From contig CAWJZU010000037.1 of the NCBI GenBank assembly GCA_963847345.1, forward strand, positions 218,679 through 282,678: a DNA stretch of 64,000 nt, in the 5' to 3' direction. Within the stretch, counting starts at the first letter, position 1. Each line of letters opens with the position of its first letter. This document shows positions 25,989 to 37,309 of the stretch, one piece after another. A program made the translations under genes and the position numbers. The notes beneath the pieces were generated by a model, which was not told where the DNA came from, made no database searches, and worked only from the letters and a program-made list of their open reading frames with translations. This DNA is from DATARH01 sp963847345. Its GTDB lineage: Bacteria; Pseudomonadota; Alphaproteobacteria; ATCC43930; CGMCC-115725.

Positions 25989-27044
25989 TCAGTGCCAGTC
26001 TATTTCGATGGGCCGCGGCTCACCTTCGCTTGGCCCATCGAACATCAAGAGTAAACTCAGCCTGCCATTTTTCAAACGGATGGGCAGCAGCGCCTCTGGC
26101 TTTACTTTATCACCGTAGGCAGGCAACGACGACAGCCGTTCGCAACTGCCGGAGCGAACGTCCCACAAATAAATTCGATAGTCGTCAGATTTGACTTTAT
26201 CGTCGTCTGGATCCTGAACGGGTCCAGCCAATACAAGAAAGCGATCTTCGACGATTGCGAGATCACGAATTCCGCGCCCATCCAAGTCGAGAGTATGAAC
26301 GCGCGTGTCCGGTACCTGGGCATCGAACACACTCGCCACGGGCGTCGATAGCACGGCGGCCTTCCGACCGGAAAGCAGCGGCGCCCGCATACCGACGTAA
26401 AGTCGGCCTTGATGGACCGCAAGACCCTCGATCGTCAACCCGTTCTCTTTCAGTGGGCGATCGAACGAGGGAGCGAGCTGCACATCCTCCCCGATGAGTT
26501 TCGAGAGCATGGTGGAAGGGGTGATCTCGGCCGCGCCAAAGAGCCGGCCGCTCTCGGTGACGGCAGCGGGATCGAAGCGAATTCGAAAAATCTGCCGCGT
26601 CGCCTGGGCCCTGGCATTGTTCTTTCGTTCCTTGCCGGGGTCATCCGAGTGGCGCGGCCGGCCATGCGAGCCGACCACGTAGTAGCGGCCATCCGAATAA
26701 GCGACAGCCTCGGCGTCCAGTTCCAACAATTCACCATCTTGCGAATTGTAGATGAGGCGGACGAAATCTCCGGCAATCAGCTTACCGTCCCCCATTACAA
26801 CGATTTGCGCGCCCTGCGTCTCATCGTCGACAAGCATGCATGTCCACGGAAAATCCGGTTTGGAATCGCAGGCGATACCGCTCACGTCATGGGATTTCTT
26901 GCTTTCCAGGTTGTCATCCTGGGGTTTGCCGAGAAGCTTGCCTTCGACCTTCCATGGTTTGTCGTCCTGGGCAACGGCCGGAAAGCAAAGGAACGTGGCC
27001 GTCCACAGCGAAAAGGCCACGGCGAGCAGTAAGATTGTGGCCAT
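25989..27044 (-). CDS. DUF3616-domain secreted protein
   Basis: A 351-residue protein with a signal peptide (MATILLLAVAFSLWTATFL, cut near PAVAQ) and a beta-rich body that matches the DUF3616 type: SHDVSGIACDSKPDF, LDAEAVAYSDGRYYVVGSHG, then GLTIEGLAVHQGRLYVGMR and a C-terminal YRIYLWDVRSG. These resemble beta-propeller blade strands. The ATG at 27044 sits behind GAGAGGGTGG. No biochemical role is known to me for the family. It is a single gene between Nudix and thiC. Confidence 0.75.
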   Translation of the reverse strand: MATILLLAVAFSLWTATFLCFPAVAQDDKPWKVEGKLLGKPQDDNLESKKSHDVSGIACDSKPDFPWTCMLVDDETQGAQIVVMGDGKLIAGDFVRLIYNSQDGELLELDAEAVAYSDGRYYVVGSHGRPRHSDDPGKERKNNARAQATRQIFRIRFDPAAVTESGRLFGAAEITPSTMLSKLIGEDVQLAPSFDRPLKENGLTIEGLAVHQGRLYVGMRAPLLSGRKAAVLSTPVASVFDAQVPDTRVHTLDLDGRGIRDLAIVEDRFLVLAGPVQDPDDDKVKSDDYRIYLWDVRSGSCERLSSLPAYGDKVKPEALLPIRLKNGRLSLLLMFDGPSEGEPRPIEIDWH

Positions 27045-27144
27045 CTGACCACCCTCTCGTCGCGAGCCCATTCCTCGCTCTCCTGCCACCAGTTCAATGC
27101 GACGATCGAAAGACGATACGGCCGGCCGGCGCCTGGCACTCCAC

Positions 27145-29013
<1,869 letters not shown>

Positions 29014-29094
29014 AGAAAACCTCCATAGCGCCAATGAGGCGGCCACCCGGATCGCTGAGCGGTGGAGGAAACGGCGCTTGGCCGCAGCGTTCCT

Positions 29095-29180
29095 GTCCCT
29101 ACGCCGGCACGACCCGGATCAGGTTCAAAGGGTTTCCGCGGACCAGCGGTCTCTCAGCCCCTCCCTCGGGGCACCCCTTG
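29095..29180 (-). promoter_or_regulatory. TPP riboswitch (THI element) controlling thiC
   Basis: Read on the minus strand, this leader contains the THI-box landmarks in order: GGGGTGCC, GGGGCTGAGA, ACCCTTTGAACCTGATC, then CCGGCGTAGGGA. These are the P2/P3 CUGAGA and P4/P5 signatures of TPP riboswitches. It ends about 80 bases upstream of the thiC ATG. Confidence 0.95.
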
Positions 29181-29226
29181 GAAGACGGAATTACGACAGG
29201 TTGCCGCACATCCGTCAAGCGTAGTC

Positions 29227-29613
29227 TCATTCGGCGACCGCCACGCCCTGCACCTCGACCAGCATCTCCGGTCGGGCGAGCCCGGCAACCGTGATCAGCG
29301 CGCTCGCCGGGAAATTGTCGCCGAAGATCTCCTTGCGCAGCTGCACGAAGCGGTCGCCGAGCCGCGGATCGGTGATGAACACGGTCATCGTCACCATGTC
29401 GGAGAGCGCGGCGCCGGCCTCTTCGAGCGTCCGGCCGAGCCGGATGAAGACTTCCCGCACCTGAGCGTCAAAATTGCCGGCCAGCGAGCGCCCGGCGCGG
29501 TCCTCGACCGCGACCTGCCCGGCGAGCCAGATCGTGCGCCCACCTTCGGTGATCACTGCCTGCGAGTATGCGCGCGCCTGCGCCGTCTCGCGCTTCACAT
29601 GGCTTCGCTTCAT
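29227..29613 (-). CDS. RidA (YjgF/UK114) family protein
   Basis: A 128-residue RidA-family protein, which in the archetype deaminates reactive enamine/imine intermediates. The core is recognisable: IWLAGQVAVEDRAG, QVREVFIRLGRTLEEAGA, DMVTMTVFITDPRLG, and the terminal RPEMLVEVQGVAV with the conserved Arg and Glu. The ATG at 29613 follows GGAGAACGG. It lies just upstream of the thiC riboswitch on the same strand and probably has its own transcript. Confidence 0.88.
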   Translation of the reverse strand: MKRSHVKRETAQARAYSQAVITEGGRTIWLAGQVAVEDRAGRSLAGNFDAQVREVFIRLGRTLEEAGAALSDMVTMTVFITDPRLGDRFVQLRKEIFGDNFPASALITVAGLARPEMLVEVQGVAVAE

Positions 29614-29775
29614 GTCCGTTCTCCAGCCGGCCTCTCGTCGCGAGACACCGTAATCGCTACCGCGGGCAATCATTAGCGCGGGCGTGCGATCGCCGCCACG
29701 ACGGCTTTAGGGATGCACGCGCTCGGCCGGCGATGCTAGGCTAGGCGCGAGACCCCACCCTGTTCGGAGGCGGAG

Positions 29776-30726
29776 ATGCAGTTCGGGTTTGGCGCGCCGG
29801 TCAGCGGACCGCTATCGGGGCCGCGCGATCTAGCGCGGATCGCCAGTGAAGGCGAGGCGCTCGGCTATGATTATTGCACGATAAGCGATCATGTCGCGAT
29901 CCCGCGCGATATGGACGCGAAATACCCGTACTCCGACACGGGCGAGTTCCCGGGACGGGCCGGCGGCGACCGGCACGAGCAGCTGACCGCGGTCACCTTC
30001 GTCGCGGCCAAGACATCGAAACTGCGCCTGGTCACGTCGGTTACGGTCGTGCCGCACCGCCCGCCGGTGCTGACGGCCAAGATCATCGCGTCAATCGACG
30101 TGCTGTCGGAAGGCCGCTTCACCTGGGGCATCGGGGTCGGCTGGTGCCGCGAGGAATTCGAGGCGATCGGCACGGAGCCGTTCGACGAGCGCGGCGCCGT
30201 CACCGACGAGACGATCGCGGTCTGCCGCGAATTGTGGACCAACGAGAACCCCAGCTTCAGCGGCAAATACGCCGAGTTCTCGAACATCTTCTTCCAGCCG
30301 CGGCCGGTGCAGAAGCGGATCCCGATCTGGGTCGGCGGCGAGAGCGGCCCGGCGATGCGGCGCACTGCGAAGCTCGGGGACGCCTGGTACCCGATCGGCA
30401 CCAATCCGAGGAACCGGCTCGATACGTTGGACCGCCTCGGTGCCCAGTGGACCAAGCTGCGCGGAATGGCGCAGGCTGCCGGCCGCAACGCCGACGATGT
30501 CAAGCTCGCCTACCGCTTCTCGCAGTTTGGACCGAGCATCTCCGAGCGCGCCGACAACGGCGAGCGCCGGCTCGGCTCCGGCGACAACGCCGCGATCGCG
30601 GCCGATCTGCGGTCATTGCGCGACCTCGGTGTCATCGCCGTCGATTTCAGCTTCGGCGGCGATACGGCCGATGCGGTCATCACGAATATGAAGCGCTTCC
30701 GCGAGGACGTGCTGGCGAGGGTGTGA
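29776..30726 (+). CDS. LLM-class F420-dependent oxidoreductase
   Basis: A 316-residue luciferase-like TIM-barrel oxidoreductase. The pattern DYCTISDHVAIPRD, the TSVTVVPHRPPVLTAKIIAS strand-helix and RFTWGIGVGWCREEFEAIG fit the F420-using LLM branch. The C-terminal ~40 residues close the barrel (VIAVDFSFGGDTADAVITNM). GGAGGCGGAG precedes the ATG. Location directly before an Fgd-like gene and the cof genes supports F420 over FMN as cofactor. Substrate unknown. Confidence 0.85.
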   Translation: MQFGFGAPVSGPLSGPRDLARIASEGEALGYDYCTISDHVAIPRDMDAKYPYSDTGEFPGRAGGDRHEQLTAVTFVAAKTSKLRLVTSVTVVPHRPPVLTAKIIASIDVLSEGRFTWGIGVGWCREEFEAIGTEPFDERGAVTDETIAVCRELWTNENPSFSGKYAEFSNIFFQPRPVQKRIPIWVGGESGPAMRRTAKLGDAWYPIGTNPRNRLDTLDRLGAQWTKLRGMAQAAGRNADDVKLAYRFSQFGPSISERADNGERRLGSGDNAAIAADLRSLRDLGVIAVDFSFGGDTADAVITNMKRFREDVLARV

Positions 30727-30738
30727 GAGGAGCGACAG

Positions 30739-31744
30739 GTGCTGAAACTCGGATACAAGGCTTCGGCCGAGCAATTCGGCCCGACTGATCTGCTCAATTT
30801 TTCGTGTCTCGCCGAGGAGGTCGGGTTCGACTCGATCTTCGTCAGCGACCATTTCCAGCCATGGAAGCATACTGACGGCCACGCGCCGAACGCGCTCGCC
30901 TGGCTCGGCGCGCTCGGCGCACGCACCAGCCGCGCGATCTTCGGCACCAGCGTCCTGACGCCGACCTTCCGCTATCACCCGTCGATTGTTGCGCAAATCT
31001 TCGGCACGCTCGGCGCGATGTTTCCGGGGCGCGTCGTGCTCGGCGTCGGCACTGGTGAATTGCTGAACGAGGTGCCGTCGAGCGGCATTGCGTGGCCGGG
31101 CGCCAAGGAACGTCGCGACCGGCTGCGCGAGTCGATCGCGCTGATCAACAAGTTATGGACCGAGGACCGCGTCACCTTCGAGGGCCAGTTCTACCGCACC
31201 GAAAACGCAACGATCTACGACAAGCCCAAGGACAAGGTACCGGTCTGGGTCGCCGCCTCGGGGCCGCTCGCGGCACAGATGGCCGGGCAGGTCGCCGAGG
31301 GCTTCATCTGTACCAGCGGCAAGGCGCCCTCGCTCTATTCCGAGCAGCTTGTGCCGAAGGTCGAAGAGGGCGCCGCCCGGCGCGGACGCGATAGCTCGAC
31401 CATCGAGCGGATGATTGAGGTCAAGGTATCGTTCGACACCGACGCAACGCAGGCGAAGGAGCTGACCCGGCACTGGGCGGCGCTGGCGCTGTCGCCCGAG
31501 GAAAAGACCGGTGTCGAGGACCCTGTCGAGATGGAGCGTCTCGCCGACGCCTTGCCGCTCGATCGCGCCGCGAGCCGCTGGATCGTGTCGAGCGATCCGG
31601 ACGAACAGGTCGAGAAGATCCGGCCCTATGTCGAACTGGGTTTCCGCCATCTCGTCTTCCACGCTCCCGGCCCGGATCAGGCCGCGCTTCCTGAAGCTCT
31701 ATGCCGAGCAGGTCCTGCCGCGCCTGCGCAAGGCGTTCGGGTGA
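30739..31744 (+). CDS. Fgd-like F420-dependent oxidoreductase (one-base frameshift near the end)
   Basis: An LLM-class enzyme of ~334 residues resembling F420-dependent glucose-6-phosphate dehydrogenase, the enzyme that feeds F420H2 to other reductases. Landmarks are GFDSIFVSDHFQPWKHTDGH, TSVLTPTFRYHPSIVAQIF and VLGVGTGELLNEVP. One extra base near 31683 moves the last residues (FLKLYAEQVLPRLRKAFG) into the +1 frame. The start is a GTG behind AGGAGCGACAG. It is 12 bases from the upstream LLM gene. Sugar-phosphate specificity is not proven by what is visible; related hydroxyl-compound dehydrogenases share these motifs. Confidence 0.75.
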
Positions 31745-31758
31745 GCGCGGTTCCGCTG

Positions 31759-31894
31759 CCCTCACCCTGTCCCTCTCCCCGCAAGCGGGGAGAGGGGAGC
31801 GCACGGCGTCGCACAAGCGTACGCCTGGAACAATTCGCGCGTTGCTTCAGCCGAGTCCCTCTCCCCGCTTGCGGGGAGAGGGACAGGGTGAGGG
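31759..31894. repeat. GC-rich palindromic repeat, two copies in inverted orientation
   Basis: Two identical 38-base units face each other: 31759-31796 on the plus strand and 31857-31894 as its exact reverse complement. Each holds the self-complementary core CCCTCTCCCCGC / GCGGGGAGAGGG and a flank CCCTCACCCTGT. The unit is intergenic, between the Fgd-like gene and cofE. Variants occur at 35630, 41430, 43867, 53441 and 61957. Confidence 0.85.
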
Positions 31895-31909
31895 GGACGC
31901 GATCGCGCC

Positions 31910-32683
31910 ATGACGCCCAGCTTACAATTACCGGCCTCGTGGGCGTGCCGCTCGTCAAAGAGGGCGATGACCTCGCCGCCGATCACGCTCGCCGCCTATG
32001 CCGAAACCGACCTCGCGCCTGAGGACGGCGATGTGCTCGTCGTGGCGCAGAAGATCGTCTCGAAGGCCGAGGGCCGTATCGTTGATGTGTCTTCAGTCGC
32101 CCCGTCGCCGCAGTCCAGGACGCTCGCCGCCGAGGTCGGGAAGGACCCGCGCCTTGTCGAGGTTATCCTCTCCGAATCCCGGCGCATCGTGCGGCACCGC
32201 CCGAACCTGATGATAGCCGAGCACCGCCTCGGCTATGTCATGGCCAATGCCGGCATCGATCATTCCAACGTCGCGCCGGACGACGGCAGCGGCGCCGAGC
32301 GCGTACTGCTGCTGCCGGTCGATCCCGACGCCTCGGCCGAACGGCTGCGCTCCGACCTCGCCAAGCGCGTTGGCAAGCGCATCGCGGTCATCGTCAGCGA
32401 CAGTTTCGGGCGGCCGTTCCGGCGCGGGACGGTCGGGATCGCGCTCGGCGCGGCCGGGTTGCCGGCAATCATCGACTGGCGCGGCCATCCCGACCTGTTC
32501 GGGCGCATTCTCGAAGTCACCGAGACCGGTTTCGCCGACGAGATCGCCGCCGCCGCCTCGCTGGTGCAGGGCCAGGCCGCCGAGGCGACGCCGATCGTGC
32601 TGGTGCGCGGCCTGTCGTGGTCGGCCCCCGACGCGCCCGGTCTCGCCCTGGTCCGCCCGCCGGAGCACGACCTGTTCCGATGA
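31910..32683 (+). CDS. cofE: F420-0:gamma-glutamyl ligase CofE (two compensating frameshifts near the start)
   Basis: Adds glutamates to F420-0 using GTP, the last step of cofactor F420 assembly. The 257-residue reading begins at ATG 31910, but residues ~5-24 look out of frame. The conserved LTITGLVGVPLVKEGDDLA is encoded in the alternative frame (about 31922-31978), after which the original frame gives DVLVVAQKIVSKAEGRIV, RIVRHRPNLMIAEHRLGYV and VIVSDSFGRPFRRGTVGIAL. Two indels that cancel explain this. It is the stand-alone form, without the C-terminal nitroreductase-like domain of FbiB. Its stop overlaps cofD (ATGA). Confidence 0.88.
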   Translation: MTPSLQLPASWACRSSKRAMTSPPITLAAYAETDLAPEDGDVLVVAQKIVSKAEGRIVDVSSVAPSPQSRTLAAEVGKDPRLVEVILSESRRIVRHRPNLMIAEHRLGYVMANAGIDHSNVAPDDGSGAERVLLLPVDPDASAERLRSDLAKRVGKRIAVIVSDSFGRPFRRGTVGIALGAAGLPAIIDWRGHPDLFGRILEVTETGFADEIAAAASLVQGQAAEATPIVLVRGLSWSAPDAPGLALVRPPEHDLFR

Positions 32684-33630
32684 GCGGCAATAAAGGCTTG
32701 GTCCTCGCGCTGTCAGGCGGGGTCGGCGGCGCCAAGCTGGCGCTCGGCCTTTACTCGCGTGTTGCCGCCGGACGCGCTGACCGTCGTCGCCAATACCGGC
32801 GACGATTTTGAGCATCTCGGTCTCGCGATCTCGCCCGATCTCGATACGCTGCTCTATACGCTGTCGGGTCAGGCCAATGCGGAACTCGGCTGGGGCCGCG
32901 TCGGCGAGACCTGGACCTTCATGCAAGCGCTGGAAGCGCTCGGCGGCGAGACCTGGTTCCGGCTCGGCGACGGCGATCTCGCGACGCATGTCGAGCGGAC
33001 CCGCCGTCTTAAAGCTGGCGAGAGCCTGTCGACGATCATCGACGACTTCCGCCGCCGCCTCGGCATTCGCGTTCGGTTGCGGCCGATGTCGGACGACCAG
33101 GTGCGCACCCGTCTGCGTACCGAACAGGGCTGGCTCGACTTCCAGGATTATTTCGTCCAGCTGCGCTGCGAGCCCGTCGTCTCCGAATTGACCTTTATCG
33201 GAGCCGAGACCGCTCGCCCGCATCCGGATTTTCTCACCGCGCTCGCCGATCCGAATTTGCGCGCCGTCGTCGTCTGCCCATCGAACCCGTTCATCAGCAT
33301 CGACCCGATCCTCGCCGTGCCCGGCGTCCGCGGCGCGTTGCGGGCCTGCCGGGCGCCGGTTGTCGCCGTCTCGCCGATCGTCGCCGGCCAAGCCGTCAAG
33401 GGACCTACGGCCAAGATGATGGCCGAGCTCGGTCTTCCGGTCGATGCCGCGACCCCAGCCCGATATTACGGCGACTTTCTCGACCTCTACATCGCCGACG
33501 AGGCCGACGCCGCGTCGGTCGCCGACCTCGGCATCCCCGTTATCCTAACCCGCACCTTGATGCAGACCGTCGGAGACCGCGAGGCGCTGGCCCGCATGTC
33601 CTCACCGCCGCCGATCGCGTGCGGCAATGA
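32680..33630 (+). CDS. cofD: 2-phospho-L-lactate transferase CofD (two frameshifts)
   Basis: Transfers the phospholactyl-type group onto FO to make F420-0 or its dehydro form. The reading starts LVLALSGGVGGAKLALGL at 32680. One extra base near 32765 leads into LTVVANTGDDFEHLGLAISP. The main body includes WFRLGDGDLATHVERTRRL and VVVCPSNPFISIDPILAVPG. A missing base near 33593 restores the original frame, ending HVLTAADRVRQ at 33630. Total ~316 residues, the usual length. Start and stop both overlap neighbours by ATGA, so cofE-cofD-cofC are coupled. Confidence 0.9.
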
Positions 33631-34350
33631 CCGGCGCCGCGCGACATCTGGGCCGTCGTCCCGGTCAAGGACACCGCCGCCGCCAAAACGCGGCTTGCGC
33701 CGTCGCTGCCGCCCGATATGCGCCAAGGCTTCGCGCTGGCGATGCTCGCGGATGTGCTGGCCGCCCTTGCCGAAGCGCGCGGCCTCGCCGGTCGGGTGCT
33801 CGTCACAATCGATCCGGCCGCCCGAGAGCTTGCATCCCGCTACCAAGCGCGCGTTATTACCGACGGCGCCCGCGACGGCCATACCGGCGCGGTCACGGCC
33901 GCGGCGCGGCGTCTTGCCGCCGAGGGGTGCGGCGCGATGCTGACCCTGCCCGGCGATATCCCGCTCGTCACCGCGGCCGAGATCGAGCGACTGATCGCGG
34001 CGCACAATGAGACATCGCGAGGGCCGTTGCCATCCTTCACGATCGCGCCGTCGCACGACGAGATGGGTTCGAACGCGATCCTGATGTCGCCCCCCGATGC
34101 GGTGCCGCTGCGTTTCGGCGACGACAGTTTCCGCCCGCATCTCGCCGCCGCCCGCGCCGCCGGTATCGAACCGACAATCGTGCACCTGCCGGGCATCGCA
34201 TTGGATATCGACAACCCGGCCGATCTCGCGCATTTTTTGCAGGTCGGATCGCGCACGCGAGCGGGCCTGTGGCTCGCGCAAAACGCCAGCGCTCTTGCAT
34301 CGGCTGGTCTCGTATCGCTGCCGGTGCCGGGAACGCGGCGTCCGTCGTGA
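33627..34350 (+). CDS. cofC: 2-phospho-L-lactate guanylyltransferase CofC (one-base frameshift at the start)
   Basis: Activates the phosphorylated three-carbon acid with GTP for CofD. After repair it is ~240 residues: ATG at 33627 (overlapping the cofD stop), one extra base near 33640, then WAVVPVKDTAAAKTRLAPSL, the nucleotidyltransferase N-terminal loop. Later motifs are MLTLPGDIPLVTAAEI, APSHDEMGSNAILMSPPD and GIALDIDNPADLAHFL, the usual MobA-like pattern. It lies 84 bases before the FO synthase gene. Confidence 0.88.
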
Positions 34351-34434
34351 CGCGGTGCCCCCGCTAGCGGGATCATCTCCTGTCTGAGAAAACCGGCTTC
34401 GTTCGGCATCGAACGCGGCCCGGAGGGGCAAGGA

Positions 34435-36961
34435 ATGTCACTGGCTAGGATCATCGACCGCGCCGCATCGGGCGCGCGGCTCTCGGCCGACGAGGCGCTG
34501 GCGCTGTCCGAGGTGACCGGCCTCGCGCCGCTGATGCGGGCCGCCGCGGAAACCCGCGACGCCGGTCATGGCGGTCTCGTCTCGTACTCCCGAAAAGTAT
34601 TCATCCCGCTGACGCATTTGTGCCGCGACGTGTGTCATTACTGCACCTTCGCCCAGCCGCCTCGGCGGGGTGAGGCGTCGTATCTCGCCCCGGATCAGGT
34701 GCTGGCGATCGCCCGCGCCGGCGCCATGGCCGGCTGCAAGGAGGCGCTGTTCACCTTGGGCGACAAGCCCGAGCTGCGCTACGCGCGCGGCGCGCGAAAC
34801 GCTGGGCCGGCTCGGCCATGACACGACGCTGTCCTATCTCGCCCAAATGGCGGCGCTGGTGCTGAGGGAAACCGGCCTCTTGCCGCACCTAAACCCCGGC
34901 GTCATGACGCGCGACGAAACCGAGCGGCTGCGCGCCGTATCGGTGTCGCAGGGCATTATGCTCGAAAGCGCGGCAGAACGTCTGTCGGAGCGTGGCGGAC
35001 CGCATTTCGGCTCGCCCGACAAGGCGCCTGCGGTCCGCCTCGCCGCGATCGCGGCGGCCGGAGAGGCTGCGGTACCGTTCACCTCCGGCATCCTGATCGG
35101 TATCGGCGAGACCCGCCGGGAGCGCATCGATGCGCTGCTGGCGTTGCGCGACCTCGATGACCGCTACGGCCACATCCAGGAAATCATCATCCAGAATTTT
35201 CGGGCCAAGCCCGGCACCCGCATGGCGGACGCGCCCGAGCCCGACCTCGCCGACCATCTATGGACGATCGCGGTCGCGCGGCTGATCTTCGGCCCTAGCA
35301 TGAACATCCAGGCGCCACCCAATCTGATGCCGGACGCGCTGGAAGAAATGATCGCGGCCGGGATCAACGATTGGGGCGGGGTCTCGCCGGTCACGCCGGA
35401 CCACGTCAATCCCGAGGCGCCGTGGCCGCATCTCGACGATCTCGCCCGCCGCACCGCCGGAGCGGGAAAACTGCTCGTCGAGCGGCTCGCGATCTATCCG
35501 ACCTATGCCCAGGCGCCCGAACGCTGGCTCGATGCGAAGCTGCGCACCCCGGTGCTGCGCGCGATCGACGGGCAGGGCCACGCGCGACCCGATCGGTGGA
35601 TCGCCGGCTCCGGCGCCGAGCCGCCCCAGCCCCTCACCCCGGCCCTCTCCCCGCAAACGGGGAGAGCAGCGGCAGCATCCGGGGGAATAATCGGCAATGT
35701 CCAACGCTGGAGCAGCACCGTACCCTCTCCCCGCCTGCGGGGAGAGGGACAGGGTGAGGGGCGTCTGTCTGACATCCTCGACCGCGCCGTCGCCGGCGCA
35801 GCACTCGCCGAAACCGACATCGTCCGTCTGTTCGAGGCGCGCGGCGACGATTTTCATCGCGTCTGCGCCGCCGCCGACCAGCTCCGTCGCGAGGTATCGG
35901 GCGACACGGTCACCTATGTCGTCACCCGCAACATCAACTACACGAACATCTGCTATTTCCGCTGCCAGTTCTGCGCCTTCTCGAAGGGCAAGCTCAGCGA
36001 AAACCTGCGCGGCCGGCCCTACAACCTCGACCTCGACGAGATCGTCAGGCGCAGCGAGGAGGCCTGGCAGCGCGGCGCCACCGAAGTGTGCCTGCAAGGC
36101 GGCATCCACCCGGAATACACCGGCGCGACATATCTCGCGGTCTGCCGCGCGATCAAAGAGGCCCTGCCCGGCATGCACGTGCACGCGTTCTCGCCGCTCG
36201 AAGTGTGGCAAGGGGCGAAAACGCTGGGCCGCACATTGCCCGATTTCGTCGCCGAACTGCGCGACGCCGGGCTCGGCTCACTGCCCGGCACCGCAGCGGA
36301 AATCCTCGATGACGAGGTGCGCGCGGTGATCTGCCCCGACAAGGTCAAAACAGCCGAATGGCTCCAGGTCATGGAGGCGGCGCATCGCGCGGGCTTGCGC
36401 AGTACGGTCACGATCATGTTCGGCCATGTCGAACGCTATGAGCATTGGGCGCGCCATCTGCTGCGGGTGCGCGCATTGCAGCAGCGGACCGGCGGCTTTA
36501 CCGAATTCGTACCGCTGCCGTTCGTCCCGATGGAGACGCCGATTTCGCTGAAGGGCCGCTCGCGGCTCGGCCCGACCTGGCGCGAGGCGGTGCTGATGCA
36601 CGCCGTGGCGCGTCTCGCGCTGCACCCGGTGATCCCGAACATCCAATGCTCCTGGGTCAAGCTCGGCCCGGAAGGCGCCGCCGCCTGTCTCAATGCCGGC
36701 GTTAACGACCTCGGCGGCACGCTGATGAACGAGAGCATCACCCGCGCCGCCGGCGCCATGTTCGGCCAGGAAATGCCGCCGGAAAACATGGAGGCGCTGA
36801 TCCGTACGCTCGGCCGGACGCCGCGCCAGCGCACGACGCTCTACGGCGACCCGGCGCCGGACCGCATCGCCGCCTCATTCAACGCCGCGCCCCTCTCCGA
36901 GCCGATCAACACCACCGCCCGCAAATACGAGCGCGCCGCTCAACCAGCGGCGGCGGACTGA
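34435..36961 (+). CDS. fbiC: FO synthase, CofG-CofH fusion (FbiC-like; one-base frameshift)
   Basis: Makes the deazaflavin FO from tyrosine and a ribityl-aminouracil. Two radical-SAM halves are joined in one reading frame. The CofG half starts at 34435, has CRDVCHYC, and is interrupted by one extra base near 34790 (GDKPELRYA to RETLGRLGHDTTLSYLAQMA). The CofH half has CYFRCQFCAF, LQGGIHPEYTGATYL and IQCSWVKLGPEGAAACLNAG. Fusion is the actinobacterial FbiC arrangement. Here the ~45-residue linker (35615-35765) is largely translated palindromic repeat (ending PSPRLRGEGQGEG). No in-frame stop separates the halves. GGAGGGG precedes the ATG. Confidence 0.88.
35630..35761. repeat. palindromic repeat pair inside the cofG-cofH linker
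   Basis: A left unit (35630-35668, core CCCTCTCCCCGCAAACGGGG) and a right unit (35722-35761, core CCCTCTCCCCGCCTGCGGGG followed by GACAGGGTGAGGGG) face each other, as at 31759-31894. Both lie within the open fused reading frame and encode its linker. Confidence 0.85.
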
Positions 36962-36974
36962 CGCCGCCGCAGCG

Positions 36975-37259
36975 CTACATCATGCCGCGCGCGAGGTCGT
37001 TCCACTCCTCGTCGAACGCGGCCTCGGACGGCGACTTGCCGGCGCGCTGATACCAGCCCGCGGCATTCCGCTCGTCACCCTCGACCCGGTGCAGATGGGC
37101 GTGCACCCAGGCGCCGTGCTCGTCATGAGCCTCCTGGCAGCAGCTGTGGGCTTTATGCCAGTCGCCCTTTGCGACCCACCAAAGCGCCTGTAGCGGCAGG
37201 CTCAGCCCAGCCGGCGGCGCCGCCCCGGCCAATGACGATTTGAACTGATCGAAGTGCAT
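36975..37259 (-). CDS. conserved-looking small protein, function unknown
   Basis: A 94-residue soluble protein. It is rich in Trp, His and Ala: PLQALWWVAKGDWHKAHSCC, then EAHDEHGAWVHAHLHRVEGD and AAGWYQRAGK. The pattern suggests a two- or three-helix, repeat-like fold, with several His residues that could bind metal. I do not recognise a characterised family. It converges with the FO synthase gene and precedes the FAD oxidoreductase on the same strand by coordinates, 50 bases downstream of that gene's start side. Confidence 0.6.
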   Translation of the reverse strand: MHFDQFKSSLAGAAPPAGLSLPLQALWWVAKGDWHKAHSCCQEAHDEHGAWVHAHLHRVEGDERNAAGWYQRAGKSPSEAAFDEEWNDLARGMM

Positions 37260-37309
37260 CGAGTCCTCCCCTCAGTCTAGCGGCCTCGACAATACCGCGC
37301 CCCGGCTGA

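Noticed and set aside
31759..31894. CRISPR-like repeated units
   Set aside because: Only two units in inverted orientation, no regular spacers and no cas genes.
30739..32022. a 427-residue version of the Fgd-like protein reading on through the repeats
   Set aside because: The natural C-terminus is in the +1 frame and ends at 31744; the longer tail is translated palindromic repeat followed by out-of-place CofE sequence.
32093..33391. 432-codon minus-strand frame across cofE and cofD
   Set aside because: No family motif or ribosome site, and the plus strand holds clear CofE and CofD motifs.
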